Origin: Papio anubis
Taxonomy: Eukaryota; Chordata; Mammalia; Primates; Cercopithecidae
Assembly: GCF_008728515.1 (NCBI RefSeq)
Contig: NC_044978.1
Span: 148,486,262-148,550,261 of the forward strand
Length of the DNA: 64,000 nt
Direction of reading: 5' to 3'
Shown: piece after piece, positions 12,169-24,809 of the stretch
How positions within the stretch are numbered: position 1 is the stretch's first letter
Layout of the letters: the number at the start of each line of letters is the position of its first letter
The notes under the pieces: generated by a model
Database searches by the model: none
What the model saw: the letters and a program-made list of their open reading frames with translations, nothing else
Told to the model about the DNA's origin: nothing
Position numbers and translations under genes: made by a program

Positions 12169-12339
12169 TCTGGGGCACTATTTTCTAAAAAATGGAGGCA
12201 TAATGTCCACTTGTGATAAAATCCTAAATTCTTTATCTTTATAACTCCGTCCTAGACTCACCTATTTGCAAGGAGGACTTGAGTCATTTACTTCATTTGA
12301 TTTCTATACATTTTTCTAGGCATCTCTAGATGCCAGAGC

Positions 12340-13000
12340 CAGGGATTCAAAAATGTGAGATGAATGTAAGTGAGTCCCTGCCCAGAGGAAGAGGTTTAGT
12401 TAGAATCCTTTACAGTAATTGAGATGGGGCATGTTGAGAGCCTGAACTGAGAACTAAGCCCTGAAGGCTGAGAGAAAGGCTGAATGAAGGATTCTGGAAA
12501 ACAGGACCAACAGGATTTGGTGGTGCCCTGGCTGGGGGGCTGAGGACACTGAAGACGGGGCATGGTGCCAGGGCTCGGGCTTAGGTTTCTATGCGGATGG
12601 CTGTGCCACTAGCTCACAGAGGGAGTGCAGAGTGGAGAAGGTTTGGGGAGACAGTGCAATGAGTTCTGCTTTTGTCTACGCTGAGTAAGACCAGGAAGAC
12701 TCGAAAGTAAAGGCATCTAGCTGGGTAAGTGGGCCTAGAGTCCAAGACAGGGGCTCTAGACTGGACACGAGCAGCTCACATCTGGGAGGGAAAGTAAAGG
12801 AAGGGAGCCAAGACAGGTCCCTGGGATACCCCAACATTTCAGGTGTAGAGAAACTGAGGAATCGCAGGCAGAAAAGGCCTGCGGGGGGAGGCAAGGATGA
12901 GGTTAGAGACGCCCAGAAAGGGGACACCCCATCTTCAAGAAAAGGAGTCAGCAACTTAGAATAGGCTAAGGGCTGAGAGAGCTGGCTGTAGCTTCTGCTC
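12340..13000. mobile_element. Probable ancient L1 3'UTR-like sequence
   Basis: The purine-rich block with GAACTGAGAACTAAGCCCTG, GAGAAAGGCTGAATGAAGGA and GAGTTCTGCTTTTGTC resembles old L1 3'UTR modules. The 108-codon minus frame here is not a recognised protein. Tentative. Confidence 0.4.
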
Positions 13001-15120
13001 ATACAGATAAGTAAAAATAAATAAGGGGAAAGACAATACTAAACCCCCAAAATAAACATGCCTAACTGAAAACTGTCCTCAAGTAAAACTTTAGTCTAAA
13101 AGAACATATACTTCCAATTACAATATTTACTGCAAAAACACAGATCCTTTTAGGGCAAATACACCGAGGCCAGTGGATTTATTCCCACTGATATGATCTG
13201 GGTACTTTTAGTGAAAATCTTTTTTTAGTTTTGTCGGAGCAATAGTATCTACGTCATTTCTGTTTGCAGACATTTGCAGACAAAGTAAATCATAATCAAC
13301 TATTGCACAAACAAGAACCCAAAAAGCATCTTATTGGGACAGATTCAATAAGGGTGTGGGGCTTGGTTTTAATTTGCTTTTAATGAAGAAAGAGGCCTTA
13401 TTTAGATACATAAAAATTAAACTCTTCTTCTGCTGACCTATTTGAGTTTATACTAAAACTCAATTTTGAGAACAAATCTGCATTTTGCTCACAACCAAAA
13501 CAAGTTTCTTTGTTCACATACTAACAAATGCACAGTAATGTATGAAGTTTCTGAAGCATGCATAAGTGAATACTGTTTCATATGTAGCCAGATAATGACA
13601 TCCCAAGAGAATCAGAAATATTCAGTTCATAAATAAAGTCCTTATTTAAACATTTGGGTCAACTTGCTTTTTAAGGATTTAGGGATTATAAAGGATTATA
13701 AATACACTGCAAGTGTAATTTTATTCACAAGGATTTAGGAAAGAGCTCCTGAAAGAGTATTTAGAATAAAAAGTAATTTTACTTTACATTTGCTGTTTTG
13801 TTTTTTGTCAACTAGTAAGAAACAAATATTAAATAAATCTGAGGCACTGTGTATTGAAAATTCTAGCATTTTTCCCATTATTTGATAGTAACACATTCTA
13901 AGACTTCAAAAATATGGCCGGACACGTTGTGTTTTTTCCCTTAAATGAAATGCTTTCTCATTGTAAGGAGTTCAAATGAGTACTTCAAACAAAAAATATG
14001 CTATGAAATCATTTTCCAGAAGGAACAGATTTGAGGTTTGTTTTTACTGACAAGTAGTTATTTGTATTTGTTGGTCATAAGGTAAAAAGGGAGTAACAAT
14101 GAAATTAAACCAAGTATTTCCTCACTCTATCTTACATGCCTTAAATTTCATGCAAAACACTTGAGAAAATATGAGTGCCTATTACTTAAATCATTTAAAC
14201 AGAAAATACCATCAGACGCTATCTAGATAGGACACAGGTAAACATTCATATTATGCAGCAGTTCAGCCTGACAGGACTAGGTTCACATGAAGATTTGAAT
14301 ATGCCTCCTACAATGAGTAAGACATGATTCCCTCTGACTTCAGGAGGCTCACACGTACGTGATTTCCAATATAAGGTGACAGGTGCCAGGACACAAACAT
14401 GGGCGAAGGCACAGAAGGCCGCTCCTGTGCAGAGGTCTGTCTTGTCTCTTTTGCTTCACACTGTGGTGATCTAATGCCTCAATGCCTGCTTCATGCTTAC
14501 AATTAGACAACAGGTCAGATTAATGTGTTACATCTTCCCAAGGAGAGATCAGGTGTCCCTGTTAGCTGGCTGAGGAGGCATCTGGGCAGAGGTGAAGTGC
14601 TAATGACTGTTAGCCCCTGACACAGGGGCCCCTCTTTCATCCCCTCTGCCTTATCTTTCTGTCCTTTGGGTCTTGATCTTTCATCCCATGTAAAACAGAA
14701 GTAGCATTATTCAGCTTCCCTAGTTCTGAAATGGCAAATTGCATAAGCTGTTAGTAGCTTTTAAACCCCACAGAGATAGTCTATGCAAACACAAAACACA
14801 GTTTATACTCCAAAATGATTGTGTAAAAGGTTCACTACAACCTTCTGACTGACCAACACCTTTCCACAAACATTTAAAACTATGAAACCACAAAAGAAGT
14901 AATCGAATGGCTGTAGGAGCTAAAAGAGGGTGGGAGGAGGTGAGAAAGAAAAAGGAAGATCGCACTGTAAGGATACAAAATTATTGTGTAGGTTTTCTAA
15001 AATAGCTTTTAAAACTTAAAACATTCGGTGGCCAGCACAAACATAGATAGGCTTCATGGAATCACTGAATATTCAATCTGGATGAGAACGAAAGTCCTCG
15101 AAGTCCAGCCCCTTCACTGA
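13000..15120. other. Repeat-poor A+T-rich intron
   Basis: More than 2 kb without any Alu or a recognised LINE/LTR copy, unusual for this intron. No coding similarity seen. Confidence 0.6.
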
Positions 15121-15300
15121 AAGCACTGATTCTCAACTCAAATGCGGCTGCCCATGAGAATGGCCAGGATTTTCAAACCCTGATGTCCAGGTCCACCCAC
15201 CACAATGAAGCAGCCCGTTTGGAGGTGGGGCCCTCACTCACTCAGTTTTCAAAGTGCCCCACCCTAGCTGTTCTAATGGGCAGCCAGACTCCAGAGGCCT
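15120..15300 (+). mobile_element. MER5-type (hAT-Charlie) fragment
   Basis: AGCACTGATTCTCAACTCAA and CCAGGTCCACCCACCACAAT, with a later GGCCTGGCTTC, resemble the MER5A consensus. Boundaries are approximate. Confidence 0.6.
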
Positions 15301-15672
15301 GGCTTCATCACCTGTCCTTTGTCACATCCCAGAGAAGGCAGTGCTTCATAGGAAGGCCTCCTCCACATGCCACCCACAGCACCATCCTACCCTAATCCAT
15401 TTCATTATGGAGGCCCTTGGCAAACTGTGAACAGCACGAAGGGCAGCCAAACTGCACAGATCCCTACTATGCTTACAGCAGAGATGAACAAACTGGTGGA
15501 GACAAAAAAGACTGAATCTGTCTAGACAGAGGGAATAAAGAAGCGCATAAATGACTAAACAAGCAAAGGGGAAAGCAAGTGCTACAGAAGTACTAAGGAG
15601 GTTAAGAGGGTAGAGAAACGCAAAAACCGCAGAACAGGGTGCATTTCAAATAAGTCATTAAAAGCAGATAGG

Positions 15673-16010
15673 GGTAGGGAGCGGTGGCTCGCACCTGTAA
15701 TCCCAGCACTTTGGGAGGCTGAGGTGGGTGGAGGATCACCTGAGGTCAGGAGTTCGAGACCAGCCTGACCAACAAGGTGAAACCCTGTCTCTACTAAAAA
15801 TACAAAAATTAGCCAGGTGTGGTGGCAGGCACCTGTAGTCCCAGCTACTTGAGAGGCTGAGAGAGGAGAATCACTTGAACCCGCAAGGCAAAGGTTGCAG
15901 TGAGTTGAGATCTCACCACTGCACTCTAGCCTGGGTGACAGAGCAAGACTCCGTCTCAAAAAATTAATAATAATTAATAAATAAATAAAATTAAATTAAA
16001 AAATAAAAAA
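15673..16010 (+). mobile_element. Alu with long A/T-rich tail
   Basis: GGAGCGGTGGCTCGCACCTG onward, with an AATAAT/AAATTAA-rich tail. Target repeats TAAAAGCAGATAGG (15659-15672) and TAAAAGCAAATAGG (16011-16024). Confidence 0.97.
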
Positions 16011-16074
16011 TAAAAGCAAATAGGATACCAAACATTTACCAAACCCTGCCCTTCTTAAAATAAAACCAGTCACA

Positions 16075-17022
16075 AGGTGTGGGTGAGGAAAGTCAACACC
16101 AGGGACTCCAGCTCCTTGTCACTCAAGAAATTTCTCTTTCAGAATATGCCTTGCGCATGTCTTGTCTCAGTGCTCGGCTATTTGGTGAAGTCGCCAGGCC
16201 TACTGATTTCAAGTCTATGAAAGTGGTGACACCGTTTAGTGAACCACCCTTGGCCAAGAAGAAGCAGACTTATGACTGCGTATCCAGATGACAACACTTA
16301 CTGGCACTCATGGGGACACTCTGGTTTCTTGGATTCTACAGAGAGGAGCATCAGGATCTTAAGGATGAGCAAAGATGACTAAAGAAGCTTCATGGAAAGG
16401 GGAAACCAAAGAAAGGAGAGGGGAAAAGAGCAGCAAAAAAGAAATAGTGTTGGGCTGGGCGCGGTGGCTCGCACCTATAATCCCAGCACTTTGGGAGGCC
16501 GAGGTGGGCGGATCACAAGGTCAGGAGATTGAGTCCATCCTGGCTAACATGGTGAAACCCCACCTCTACTAAAAATACAAAAAAAATTAGCCGGGCGTAG
16601 TGGCAGGTGCCTGTAGTCCCAGCTACTTAGGAGGCTGAGGCAGGAGAATCGCTTGAATCCAGGAGGCAGAGGTTGCAGTGAGCCAAGATTGCGCCACTGC
16701 ACTCCAGCCTGGGTGACAGAGCAAGACTCCATCTCAAAAAAAAAAGGAAGAAATAGTGTTGGTTCCTCAAGAGGGAAAATTTCTTCCTCTGTGGCAGAGA
16801 GAAAAAAATGCATCTACTGTCTTTCCACATATTGGAGGAATGTCATCTTCCTAAATGAAGGTTATTTGGAGGTTATCATCTCCTTGTTGAAGTCTAATCT
16901 GGTTAAATGGTGACTGGTTTCTTGAACACACTTTAACTATGCAAAATGATTTTGGCCTTGCCTGTGCAATGTAAGGTTTACCTAATTCTCTAATGAAATG
17001 AATACATTTAAAAAAAAAAAAA
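16075..17022 (+). pseudogene. MRPS33P: MRPS33 processed pseudogene, interrupted by an Alu
   Basis: The conceptual product SLSEYALRMSCLSARLFGEVARPT, then KSMKVV and PLAKKKQTYD, is clearly mitochondrial ribosomal protein S33 (mS33), about 106 residues in the parent. The intact start codon is lost. A frame break follows TYD (cgtatccagatgaca), and the C-terminal lysine-rich tail reappears in another frame, ending AAAKKK-stop with TAG at 16445-16447. The 3'UTR starts TGTTG, is interrupted by an Alu at 16453-16747, resumes as GTTCCTCAAG, and ends in an A13-14 tract at about 17009-17022. Short direct repeats (agtcacaag / agtcaccaaag) flank the copy, consistent with L1-mediated insertion. It has no introns and is not expected to make protein. 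Confidence 0.9.
16453..16747 (+). mobile_element. Alu inserted in the MRPS33 pseudogene
   Basis: GGCTGGGCGCGGTGGCTCGC to A-tail, flanked by the perfect duplication AAGAAATAGTGTTG, which is pseudogene sequence spanning its stop codon. The Alu is therefore younger than the retrocopy. Confidence 0.98.
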
Positions 17023-19326
17023 AGTCACCAAAGCCTCCTGGGATTCCAAATTGATTCTATTTTTTTCTCCATAAAAAAGGAGATTTAATAAAAATCTAGC
17101 TCATATCAAAAAATTTTAACAACCAGAGCCAAACTGCAATTCATGTTTGAATGCTTGCACCTTATTCCCATGCCCTCTCTGCTCCCTGCTGTGTAAAATG
17201 AGAAAGGGCTGTAATCACATACAATACAAGTGGACAAAGAAATAGGACCAAAAAACACAGGTGATTTGCAAAGTATCTACACAACGCCTCACACACGGGT
17301 CTAATATGTCACTCAGAGGTGATTGTGCTTCTCTGGAAACGTGGTTTTCTACCATGGCATCATGTCTTCTCCACGTCAGTTCCCTGGCAGTGGGACTGGA
17401 GTCACTCCCCAGTGACTGGGGCTGCTGAGGTGTCACATGGCCTTGCCCGCTCTCTGGGGTTCACAGCCAGCTTTGCTTACCTATAAACAGAATCCATCTC
17501 AATGAAAAACATAGCAAAGGAATCTTTTGGGTTTTAACCAGATCTCTGAGGGTAGGACTTCATTTCTAAGGTAAAAGATAAGGCTTTCCTCCCTCAGAGG
17601 AACTAAGGAGAAAAGAAAAGTTCTCTGTACGGGGCTCAGGCCAGAAGCCACAAGAAACAGAGATGTCCCCCAGAAGGCTGCACTGCTACCTCAGAAGCCA
17701 GGCTGGGGGATCACAAGCACACCCAGACATAAACACCAGGGAAGCAAAACATCGCTGAACACTTGCTACTGAAGCTGCAAAAAGCCTAGTCTTTCAAATC
17801 AAATCATAACCTTAATTCTCACATAATGTGCAATACCCAAGATCCAGGCAGAACTAGCCCCAGACAGCCAGCACCTTACAATCTTACTCTGTGTATTTAA
17901 ACCACAACAAGTGAGATCAGCTTATCAGAACTGGCGCAACTATTGAAAAATGTTAAGCTTTGCTCTTGCATTCTTCCCTTCCCTATCCTCTTGCTTTAAG
18001 AGGAAAACAAAGCACACATTTACATCTCTGGAGCGCCCTCCTCTTACATACACCCTTTTTCTGCATCCTGGGGCCTCCAATCCAAACCAGCACCAGTAGA
18101 GGTGTTGTTAGGCTCAACAGAAAGGTCAATCATTTCATAACCAAGAAGCTGCAAGACAGTTACTGCTGAACAGAAAGGCGGGGGAGATGCAAGGAGAATA
18201 CTTCGCTTTCTCCCTCCCCCTCGCTGCCAGGGAGCCAGGTCAGACCCTTCTTCTGGGCTCGTTAAGTTGCTGCTGAGGCATCCTGCCTTGGCATAAAAGG
18301 GCCAACCTCAAGAACCAAGGAAAACAAATATTCACGTTTCACCTCTTTTCAATAATCTATCCTTTTTGAACACAGCTGCAGAATGCACTCTTTAATTATC
18401 TTCGGTTTCTAAAAATTAGTTCAATACACATCCACATAACAGGAAAACATAAAGTTGCCCATTATCCCTGGAAACATCTACAGTTAACAATCTGGTTTTT
18501 CTGTTGTGTAGTTCTTTGTGTATACTTAATGGTAATTTCTTTTACCAATTTTTTTAAGTGGGATCATAGTGTTCTGAACTAACTTTTATCATGAAGCGCA
18601 TATTTCGTTAGAACCCATATTAGAACCATCTCATTCTTTTCTGATAGGTAATTAAGGCATAGATTTCATTAACTGCAAACACTGTACAAAAACAAAGTAC
18701 AAAGTTTCTTTCTTTTTTTTTATAAGCATAATCAGGATCCATCAGGCACTCTGCTCAATACTAAAACATTTTGGTAAATGTGTGATGAGTATCCCAACCT
18801 CTGCATAAACTGCCAGGACTGCTAATTGCATTTCAGTTTAAGAGAACTGTTTAGTGTGTGCAGGTTGAGGGAGGGAGGCAAGTACAAAAATGAGAGTGAG
18901 CCCAATACTGCTTACCAGATCACAAACATTCCATTCGGAGGGAGCCAGGGATCTGGAGCAGGAACTAAAACAGAACAACCTTTAAAAAGGTAGAGATGAA
19001 CTCCCGCTGCTGGTCACAACTATCAGGAGAAAGTCAGCCCTAACTGCTAGGCAGCTGAAGCCACGAATCTGTGATGCTGACAGAACCTAGGGGGAACTCT
19101 GTAGCTTGGAATGCTGAAATAAGCTGCAAGCGCTGCTTTGGGCAAGCCACTTGAGCTCGAAGAACTCGGCTCCTCTTCTATTAAAATGAGACATTACCAG
19201 CTACCTTGGAGGGTCATTTTGAGGATAAAATTAAATATTGAATGTGAAAGTTTAGCATAGAGCCTGGCCTATAATGGCTCCCAATAAATGCTAGCTGTTA
19301 CCTTGATGTTTGTAAGGTAAGGAAAG
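17023..19326. other. Intron, no gene recognised
   Basis: Unique-looking sequence between the MRPS33 pseudogene tail and the next Alu, with a MIR at the right. No coding similarity seen. Confidence 0.6.
19150..19305 (+). mobile_element. MIR fragment
   Basis: Contains GGATAAAATTAAATATTGAA, AGCATAGAGCCTGGCCTATA and CAATAAATGCTAGCTGTTA. Confidence 0.75.
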
Positions 19327-19335
19327 GCCAACTTT

Positions 19336-19649
19336 TTTTTTTTTTTTTTTTTTTTGGAGACAGGGTCTTGATCTGTTGCCCAGGCTGGAGTATAATGGAG
19401 TATAATGGGCACAATCATAGCTCACCACAGTCTCAACCTCCCAGGCTTGAGCGATTATCCCATTTCAGCCTCCCAAGTAGCTGGAATTGCCAGCGCATGC
19501 CACCATGCCTGGCTAGCTTTTTTGTTTTTTGTAGAGATGGGTTTTCACCATGGTGTCCAAGCTGGTCTTAAACACCTGGGCTCAAGGGATCCTGCCGCCT
19601 CAGCCTCCCAAAGTGCTGGGATTATAGGCGTGAGCCACCAAACCTGACT
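19336..19649 (-). mobile_element. Alu (older)
   Basis: Poly-T then GGAGACAGGGTCTTGATCTG; target repeat GCCAACTTT on both sides. Contains a short local duplication (GGAGTATAAT twice). Confidence 0.95.
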
Positions 19650-20524
19650 GCCAACTTTATTAAAATAACAGTACCTAGAGGCAACAAGCTTGCTATTATT
19701 CCATCTACCTTTCAGTACAGAACGAACAATAAATGACAAAAATAATTTCTATCATACCAGCAGGCAATAGATAATGCCAATCATGTTCAAACCTTGACCA
19801 AATTTCCAAACACCCTGTAGGCAACAAAACTCTCCATCTCACCCCACCCTCAACTTTCCAGCAATTTCAAATATATGAATATGAATGTTCTGATTAAATG
19901 GGGCTGAGGACACAGAACACGCCCCTCTCCTTCCTTCTGCCAGCCCTGGACATCATAAACACGCACAGGAACAGAGTGGGAAAACCACTACCTTACAAAA
20001 TACACAAGGTCTGTGAGTGGTATCAAAAGACGCAATTACAACAAATTTACTTATAGATCTAATTGTATTTTATTCACGATTCATAAATCAGGGCAGACTC
20101 CATTCTACAAAATTGAATGAAAGCTCCCAAAAGGCAATGGCAGAACAGTAGGTATTGGAAGATGAAAACAAAGAAACCGAATAGAAAAAGCTGACTGGTT
20201 AACATCAGGTTACTTCAGGCTACTTTTCTGTAAGGGCTAAATAAAGCAGAAGGGACTTCCTTGCTACGCTGACTCAGGTAGACTGGAATCTCCTGTTTTC
20301 AGGAAAAACTGGTCTGTTCTGGGATCCATCTGCTTTCTTAACATTTCAGTTTGATTACATCACTTTTAGCATGAGTGACTCCATTTTGGTTTGGTGTGTT
20401 AGGAGCTCGGTCTAAACTAATGGCCACCCATAATTTTTAAGAGCGTCAAGCAGTTTTTATGGCACATCAAGGCAGCCCTCTAAGCCTCAGAGCACAAAAT
20501 ACCTAAATACTCAAAGGTCAGCTC

Positions 20525-20640
20525 CCAGAGAGTAGGATTGCTATCTATTTTGCTACTTATGTAGGACAAAGTGCCGAGTACACTGTCCGGCATACTGCAA
20601 GTATTCAATAAGTCTGTTCAATGTATAAATGATTGCAATG
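20525..20640 (+). mobile_element. L2/MIR 3' fragment
   Basis: AGTGCCGAGTACACTGTCCGG followed by GCAAGTATTCAATAAGTCTG. Confidence 0.6.
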
Positions 20641-21950
20641 CAAAATGACCTAATGACTTCAAAGTTTTTAAGTAATGAGAAAGACGTATTTCAAATAGGT
20701 CTTAGAAGAGAAAACCACCATAAATCTGTAAATCTCCAATACAATGCCTGAGTATAGTGGGCATACAACAAATATTTGCAGAAGAAACAGATGCTGTAAA
20801 AATAGTAAACCAGAAACACGGGTAGTAATTCCTTTTGTATTATAAGATATTTTCTAGACAGCTGAAGACTTTGTGTCTGGCTATTTTTATTTTAAATATT
20901 TTCGGATGGGAACTGCTTAGTATATTTTTGCAAAGCCTACAGAGAATGCAGTTTAACCCTTTCTTTTTTATGGTGGGTATATATTACAATGCCCACAAGA
21001 GCGACTGAGGTTTTGTTAAACTGTGTGCTGCTGACTATATGGGATTAGTCTTAGGTGAGAGACAGCATCTCAATTACATACCCCACATTCCTACCAATCC
21101 TGAACGAATGCAGGCATGCTCTCTAACAAGCACACCCCAGGGACTGAAGCAGAGATTCTTCAACTTTTTGTGCCATAGACCCCTCTCACAGCTTGGTGAA
21201 GCCTATGGACACTGCAGAATAAAGTTCTCAAATGCACAAATTAGAACATAAGGGATGGCAAAAGACTCGATTATGCTGAAAGGGAATTATACTAATAATT
21301 ATGATATAGTACTAAGTGCTTATTGCCATATTTCACAAGATCAAGCAGCAAGTCAATAACCTACCATAACTCAAAGTAAGGATGAGCACATACAGTATTT
21401 GAGAGGTATGTAAAACTGTAAGGCATATGGAAATAACTGACGTGATATCACGATATAATAAGAACTATTTGGTCTTGACACAAGAGCATCTAAAACCCTT
21501 GGCATTTCCTGAGGGAACTGGGTAATACTAGGAATGCCTTTTGTTACTCAGAATAAGCCCCTATCAACTGTACCTAAGTTCATGTTAATAAGGTGACTCT
21601 TTTTGGGCCCTAGATAGCTTTAGGATTGGCACTGGCTGCCAGAGTAAACAACTTTGTGATTAGAGGGTTGGGATTTTCCCCCTACTCCTCAACCCCTATC
21701 TCCTGCGAGGGGAGAAAGGTGAATTAGTTACCAATGGCCAATGATTTAATCCATTATGCTCACATACTGGAACCTTCATAAAAACCCTTAAATGGTGGGA
21801 TTCAGGAAGCTCCTGGGTGGATGAACTTATTGAGGTGTTGCTGGATGGCAGGCCCAAAGAGGGCATGGAAGCTCCAAACACCCCAAAACCCCATCCCATA
21901 CCTTGCCTTACACATCTCTTCCATTTGGCTATTCTTGAGAGGTATTCTTT

Positions 21951-22259
21951 CCTTCTTTCCTTCTTTCTTTCTTTCTTTGAGACGGAGTCTTGCTCTGTCA
22001 CCCAGGCTGGAGTACAGTGGCGCAATCTCGGCTCATTGCAAGCTCCGCCTCCCAAGTTCACACCATTCTCCTGCCTCAGCCTCCCAAGTAGCTGGGACAA
22101 CAGCCGCCCGCCACCACGCCTGGCTAAATTTTTGTATTTTTATTAGAGACAGGGTTTCACCATGCTAGCCAGGATGGTCTCAATCTCCTGAGCTCGTGAT
22201 CCGCCTGCCTCGGCCTCCCAAAGTCCTGGGATTACAGGCGTGAGCTACTGCGCCCGGCC
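21951..22259 (-). mobile_element. AluY/S-like with (TTTC)n tail
   Basis: (CTTT)n tail then GAGACGGAGTCTTGCTCTGT, ending GCGCCCGGCC. Target repeats TTGAGAGGTATTCTTT / TTGAGTGGTATTCTTT. Confidence 0.97.
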
Positions 22260-22621
22260 TTGAGTGGTATTCTTTATAATAAACCAGTAAATGTAAGTAA
22301 AGAGTGTTCTAAGTTCTGTGGGCCATTCTAGCAAATGACTGACCCTGAGGAGGAGGTCGTGGGAACTTGATTTATAGCAGGTCAGTGGGTGTCTTGGGGC
22401 AGTCTTGTGAGACTGAGCCCTTAACTTGTGGGGTCTGTGCTAACTTCAGGTAGTTAGTGTCAGAATTTAACTGATCACTGGAGACACAGTTGGTGACCAG
22501 AGAATCAGAGAAGTGGTTGTTGGTGTAGAGAAAACTCTGACACAGCTGATGTCAGAAGTGTTTAGAGTAGAAACAGATCATGGTACTGTGATTTTATTGA
22601 TGTTATAGTCACAGGAACTGC

Positions 22622-22842
22622 TACAGGCTGAGTATCCCTAGTCCAAAAATCCAAAATCTAAATGCTCCAAAATTGGAAACTTTGGAGCACCGACATGACA
22701 CTCAAAGGAAATGCTCATTGGAGCATTTTGGATTTTCAGATTTGGGATGCTCTACCGGTGAGTACAATGCAAATATTCCAAAGTCCAAGACCTACAACAC
22801 TTGCTGGTCCTAAGCATTTCGGATAAGGGATACTCCATCTGT
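22622..22842. mobile_element. Tigger/MER2-type miniature DNA transposon
   Basis: Inverted termini: ACAGGCTGAGTATCCCTAGT at the left and ATAAGGGATACTCCATCTGT at the right. The interior has repeated TTTTGGATTTTCAGATTT motifs typical of this family. Confidence 0.8.
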
Positions 22843-23920
22843 AATGCTACTGGGTTTGCTGACTACATTCAAAATCAAAGAAAATATTAGACTTTCAGTT
22901 ACTGGTGAGTGAAAATAAAGATGTGAACTAAAGGAAGTCCAGGGGATGGGAGGTGTCAGCTACATCTCAAAAATACAGTCACCACCACCACGAGTCATGT
23001 CTTGGGACCATGGTGCATATGTATTGCATATATGAATAATGCAATAAAGCCAGTCCCACCATTACAGTGCAAACAAATCCACCTGAAAATGAGAAAGCCT
23101 CACTAGATGCTATAGTCATCAAAGAAATTAAAATCAACATGAAGAGCAAATTCTAATGGGGCAAAATTCAAGTGTTCATTGGTTAGAATAATGGAATTAA
23201 TTTCTACACATTATAAATTCTTCATCAATACCAGCACATTACAATCTTTTCAAATGTTACAAGTACTCAATTTTAGTGTGATGTGATTTATTGCCTAGCT
23301 AGTCCTTGGAACACAACAACTCAGTCCAATACAGAAACAGATGGAAAAGCATTTTCAACTGTCAACTTGATATTATCACTCCCAATGGAAAAACAAGAAA
23401 AGCATACCCAATAAATACCTTTGATATCTCATTTCAGAAACTCTTAATCAGGTTGCAGCTCACTTCTGACAACCACTGCAGGCAAGTGGGCAAAGCCTTT
23501 CCTCTAGAATATTCTTCCACTGACTCTCCTCCACTAGTGTCTACAGGTTCTTCCAGATCCAGCCCAAATGTCTCCTCCCCTTCCTTCCTCCACAGGCCTG
23601 CTCTCTCGGGTCCTGAGGGCACCTGGTCTTCTGCTGTAACACCTGCCACAGCCCTGAGTCCTTCCCCTATACCACACGCTGGGGACAGGATGCTGTTTGA
23701 TTCCCTTCTGTGTACCCTGAAGGCCTACATCAGAGTATTTGCTTAACACACACACTTTAATGTGTGAGGCAGTTTCTGTTTCTCAAAAAGTGTAAAATGC
23801 ATAATATAACAGCAATTCACTCCGATTAAATATACTTACTTGAAAATACACCAAAGTGTTGCAAGTAAACTTTACCTACAACATGTAGGTTAAACATGAA
23901 AGAAACATAAAACCCTTCCA

Positions 23921-24237
23921 CTTTTTTTTTTCCTTTTTTTTTTTTTTTTTTTTTGAGATGGAGTCTCGCTTGCCCAGGCTGGAGTGCAGTGGTTTGATCT
24001 CAGATCACTGTAACTAACCTCTGCCTCCCAGGTTCAAGCGATTCTCCTGCTTCAGCCTCTGGAGTAGCTGGAATTACAGGCGCCCACCACCACACCCAGC
24101 TAATTTTTGTTTTTTTAGTGGAGACAGGGTTTCACCATGTTGGCCAGGCTGGTCTTAAACTCCTGACTTCCCAAGTGATTCACCTGCTTTGGCTTCCCAA
24201 ACTGCTGCGATTACAGGCGAGAGCCACTGTGCCGGAT
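23921..24237 (-). mobile_element. Alu
   Basis: Long T tract interrupted by CC, then GAGATGGAGTCTCGCTTGCC, ending GCCACTGTGCCGG. Confidence 0.96.
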
Positions 24238-24384
24238 GGAAAAGCCTTCACTTTCTAATTTTTACCTAATATGATGTAGGGAAAGTGTGACCAACAATAT
24301 TTTATATAATCAAATACACACAGGGGAACCTAAATTTCTGACACCTTCTCTTCAACCCGGTCATTTAAGTTAACACAATATCTC

Positions 24385-24520
24385 AGGCATCAATACCACT
24401 TATCAGGGCCCACTGTGTGCCAGAGGCCATGCTTTCTGTGGATTATATCTCATTTAATCCTCACACCAACAATCTGAGGAAGATACCCTCATTTCCATTT
24501 TACAGAAGGCAGACTATCAA
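24385..24520 (-). mobile_element. MIR fragment
   Basis: CCACTGTGTGCCAGAGGCC, ATCTCATTTAATCCTCACAC, AATCTGAGGAAGATACC and CATTTTACAGAAGG are in reverse MIR order. Confidence 0.85.
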
Positions 24521-24739
24521 GTCAGAAACTGTGCCGTGCACTGGGTTGAAGAGTGGGGACAGACAGGTAATAACATGATTTAGAAAACAAGGCAACAGAG
24601 GCAAGGAGACTGACCACGTGCACAGAGGGGAGGTCAGGAGGGGAGGGGCAGAGAAAACCACCTAAGGGCGAGGAGGCCCGGTTGGTCAGGGGAGGCAGGC
24701 GAGGTGGGAGGTGTGGAGAAGGCCCACGACAGCCTGACC

Positions 24740-24788
24740 CAGCTGCCAGCAAACAGCTGAGACTGAGACAGCTGAGGCCTGCCAGGTG
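24740..24788. promoter_or_regulatory. Evenly spaced E-box array
   Basis: CAGCTG at 24740-24745, 24754-24759 and 24769-24774, then CAGGTG at 24783-24788: four CANNTG sites in 49 bp with start-to-start distances of 14, 15 and 14 bp. A CACGTG lies about 125 bp to the left. CAGCTG/CAGGTG are preferred by MyoD-type and E-protein bHLH dimers. No repeat family was recognised here. An intronic enhancer is an inference from the motif cluster only. Confidence 0.4.
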
Positions 24789-24809
24789 GGGACTTGGCCA
24801 GGTTTGCAT

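Noticed and set aside
18286..18300. TATA-like CATAAAAGGG on the + strand
   Set aside because: An isolated motif without downstream coding sequence, CpG enrichment or splice context.
23306..23746. 146-codon + frame
   Set aside because: No recognised protein. The second half resembles an L2-type segment.
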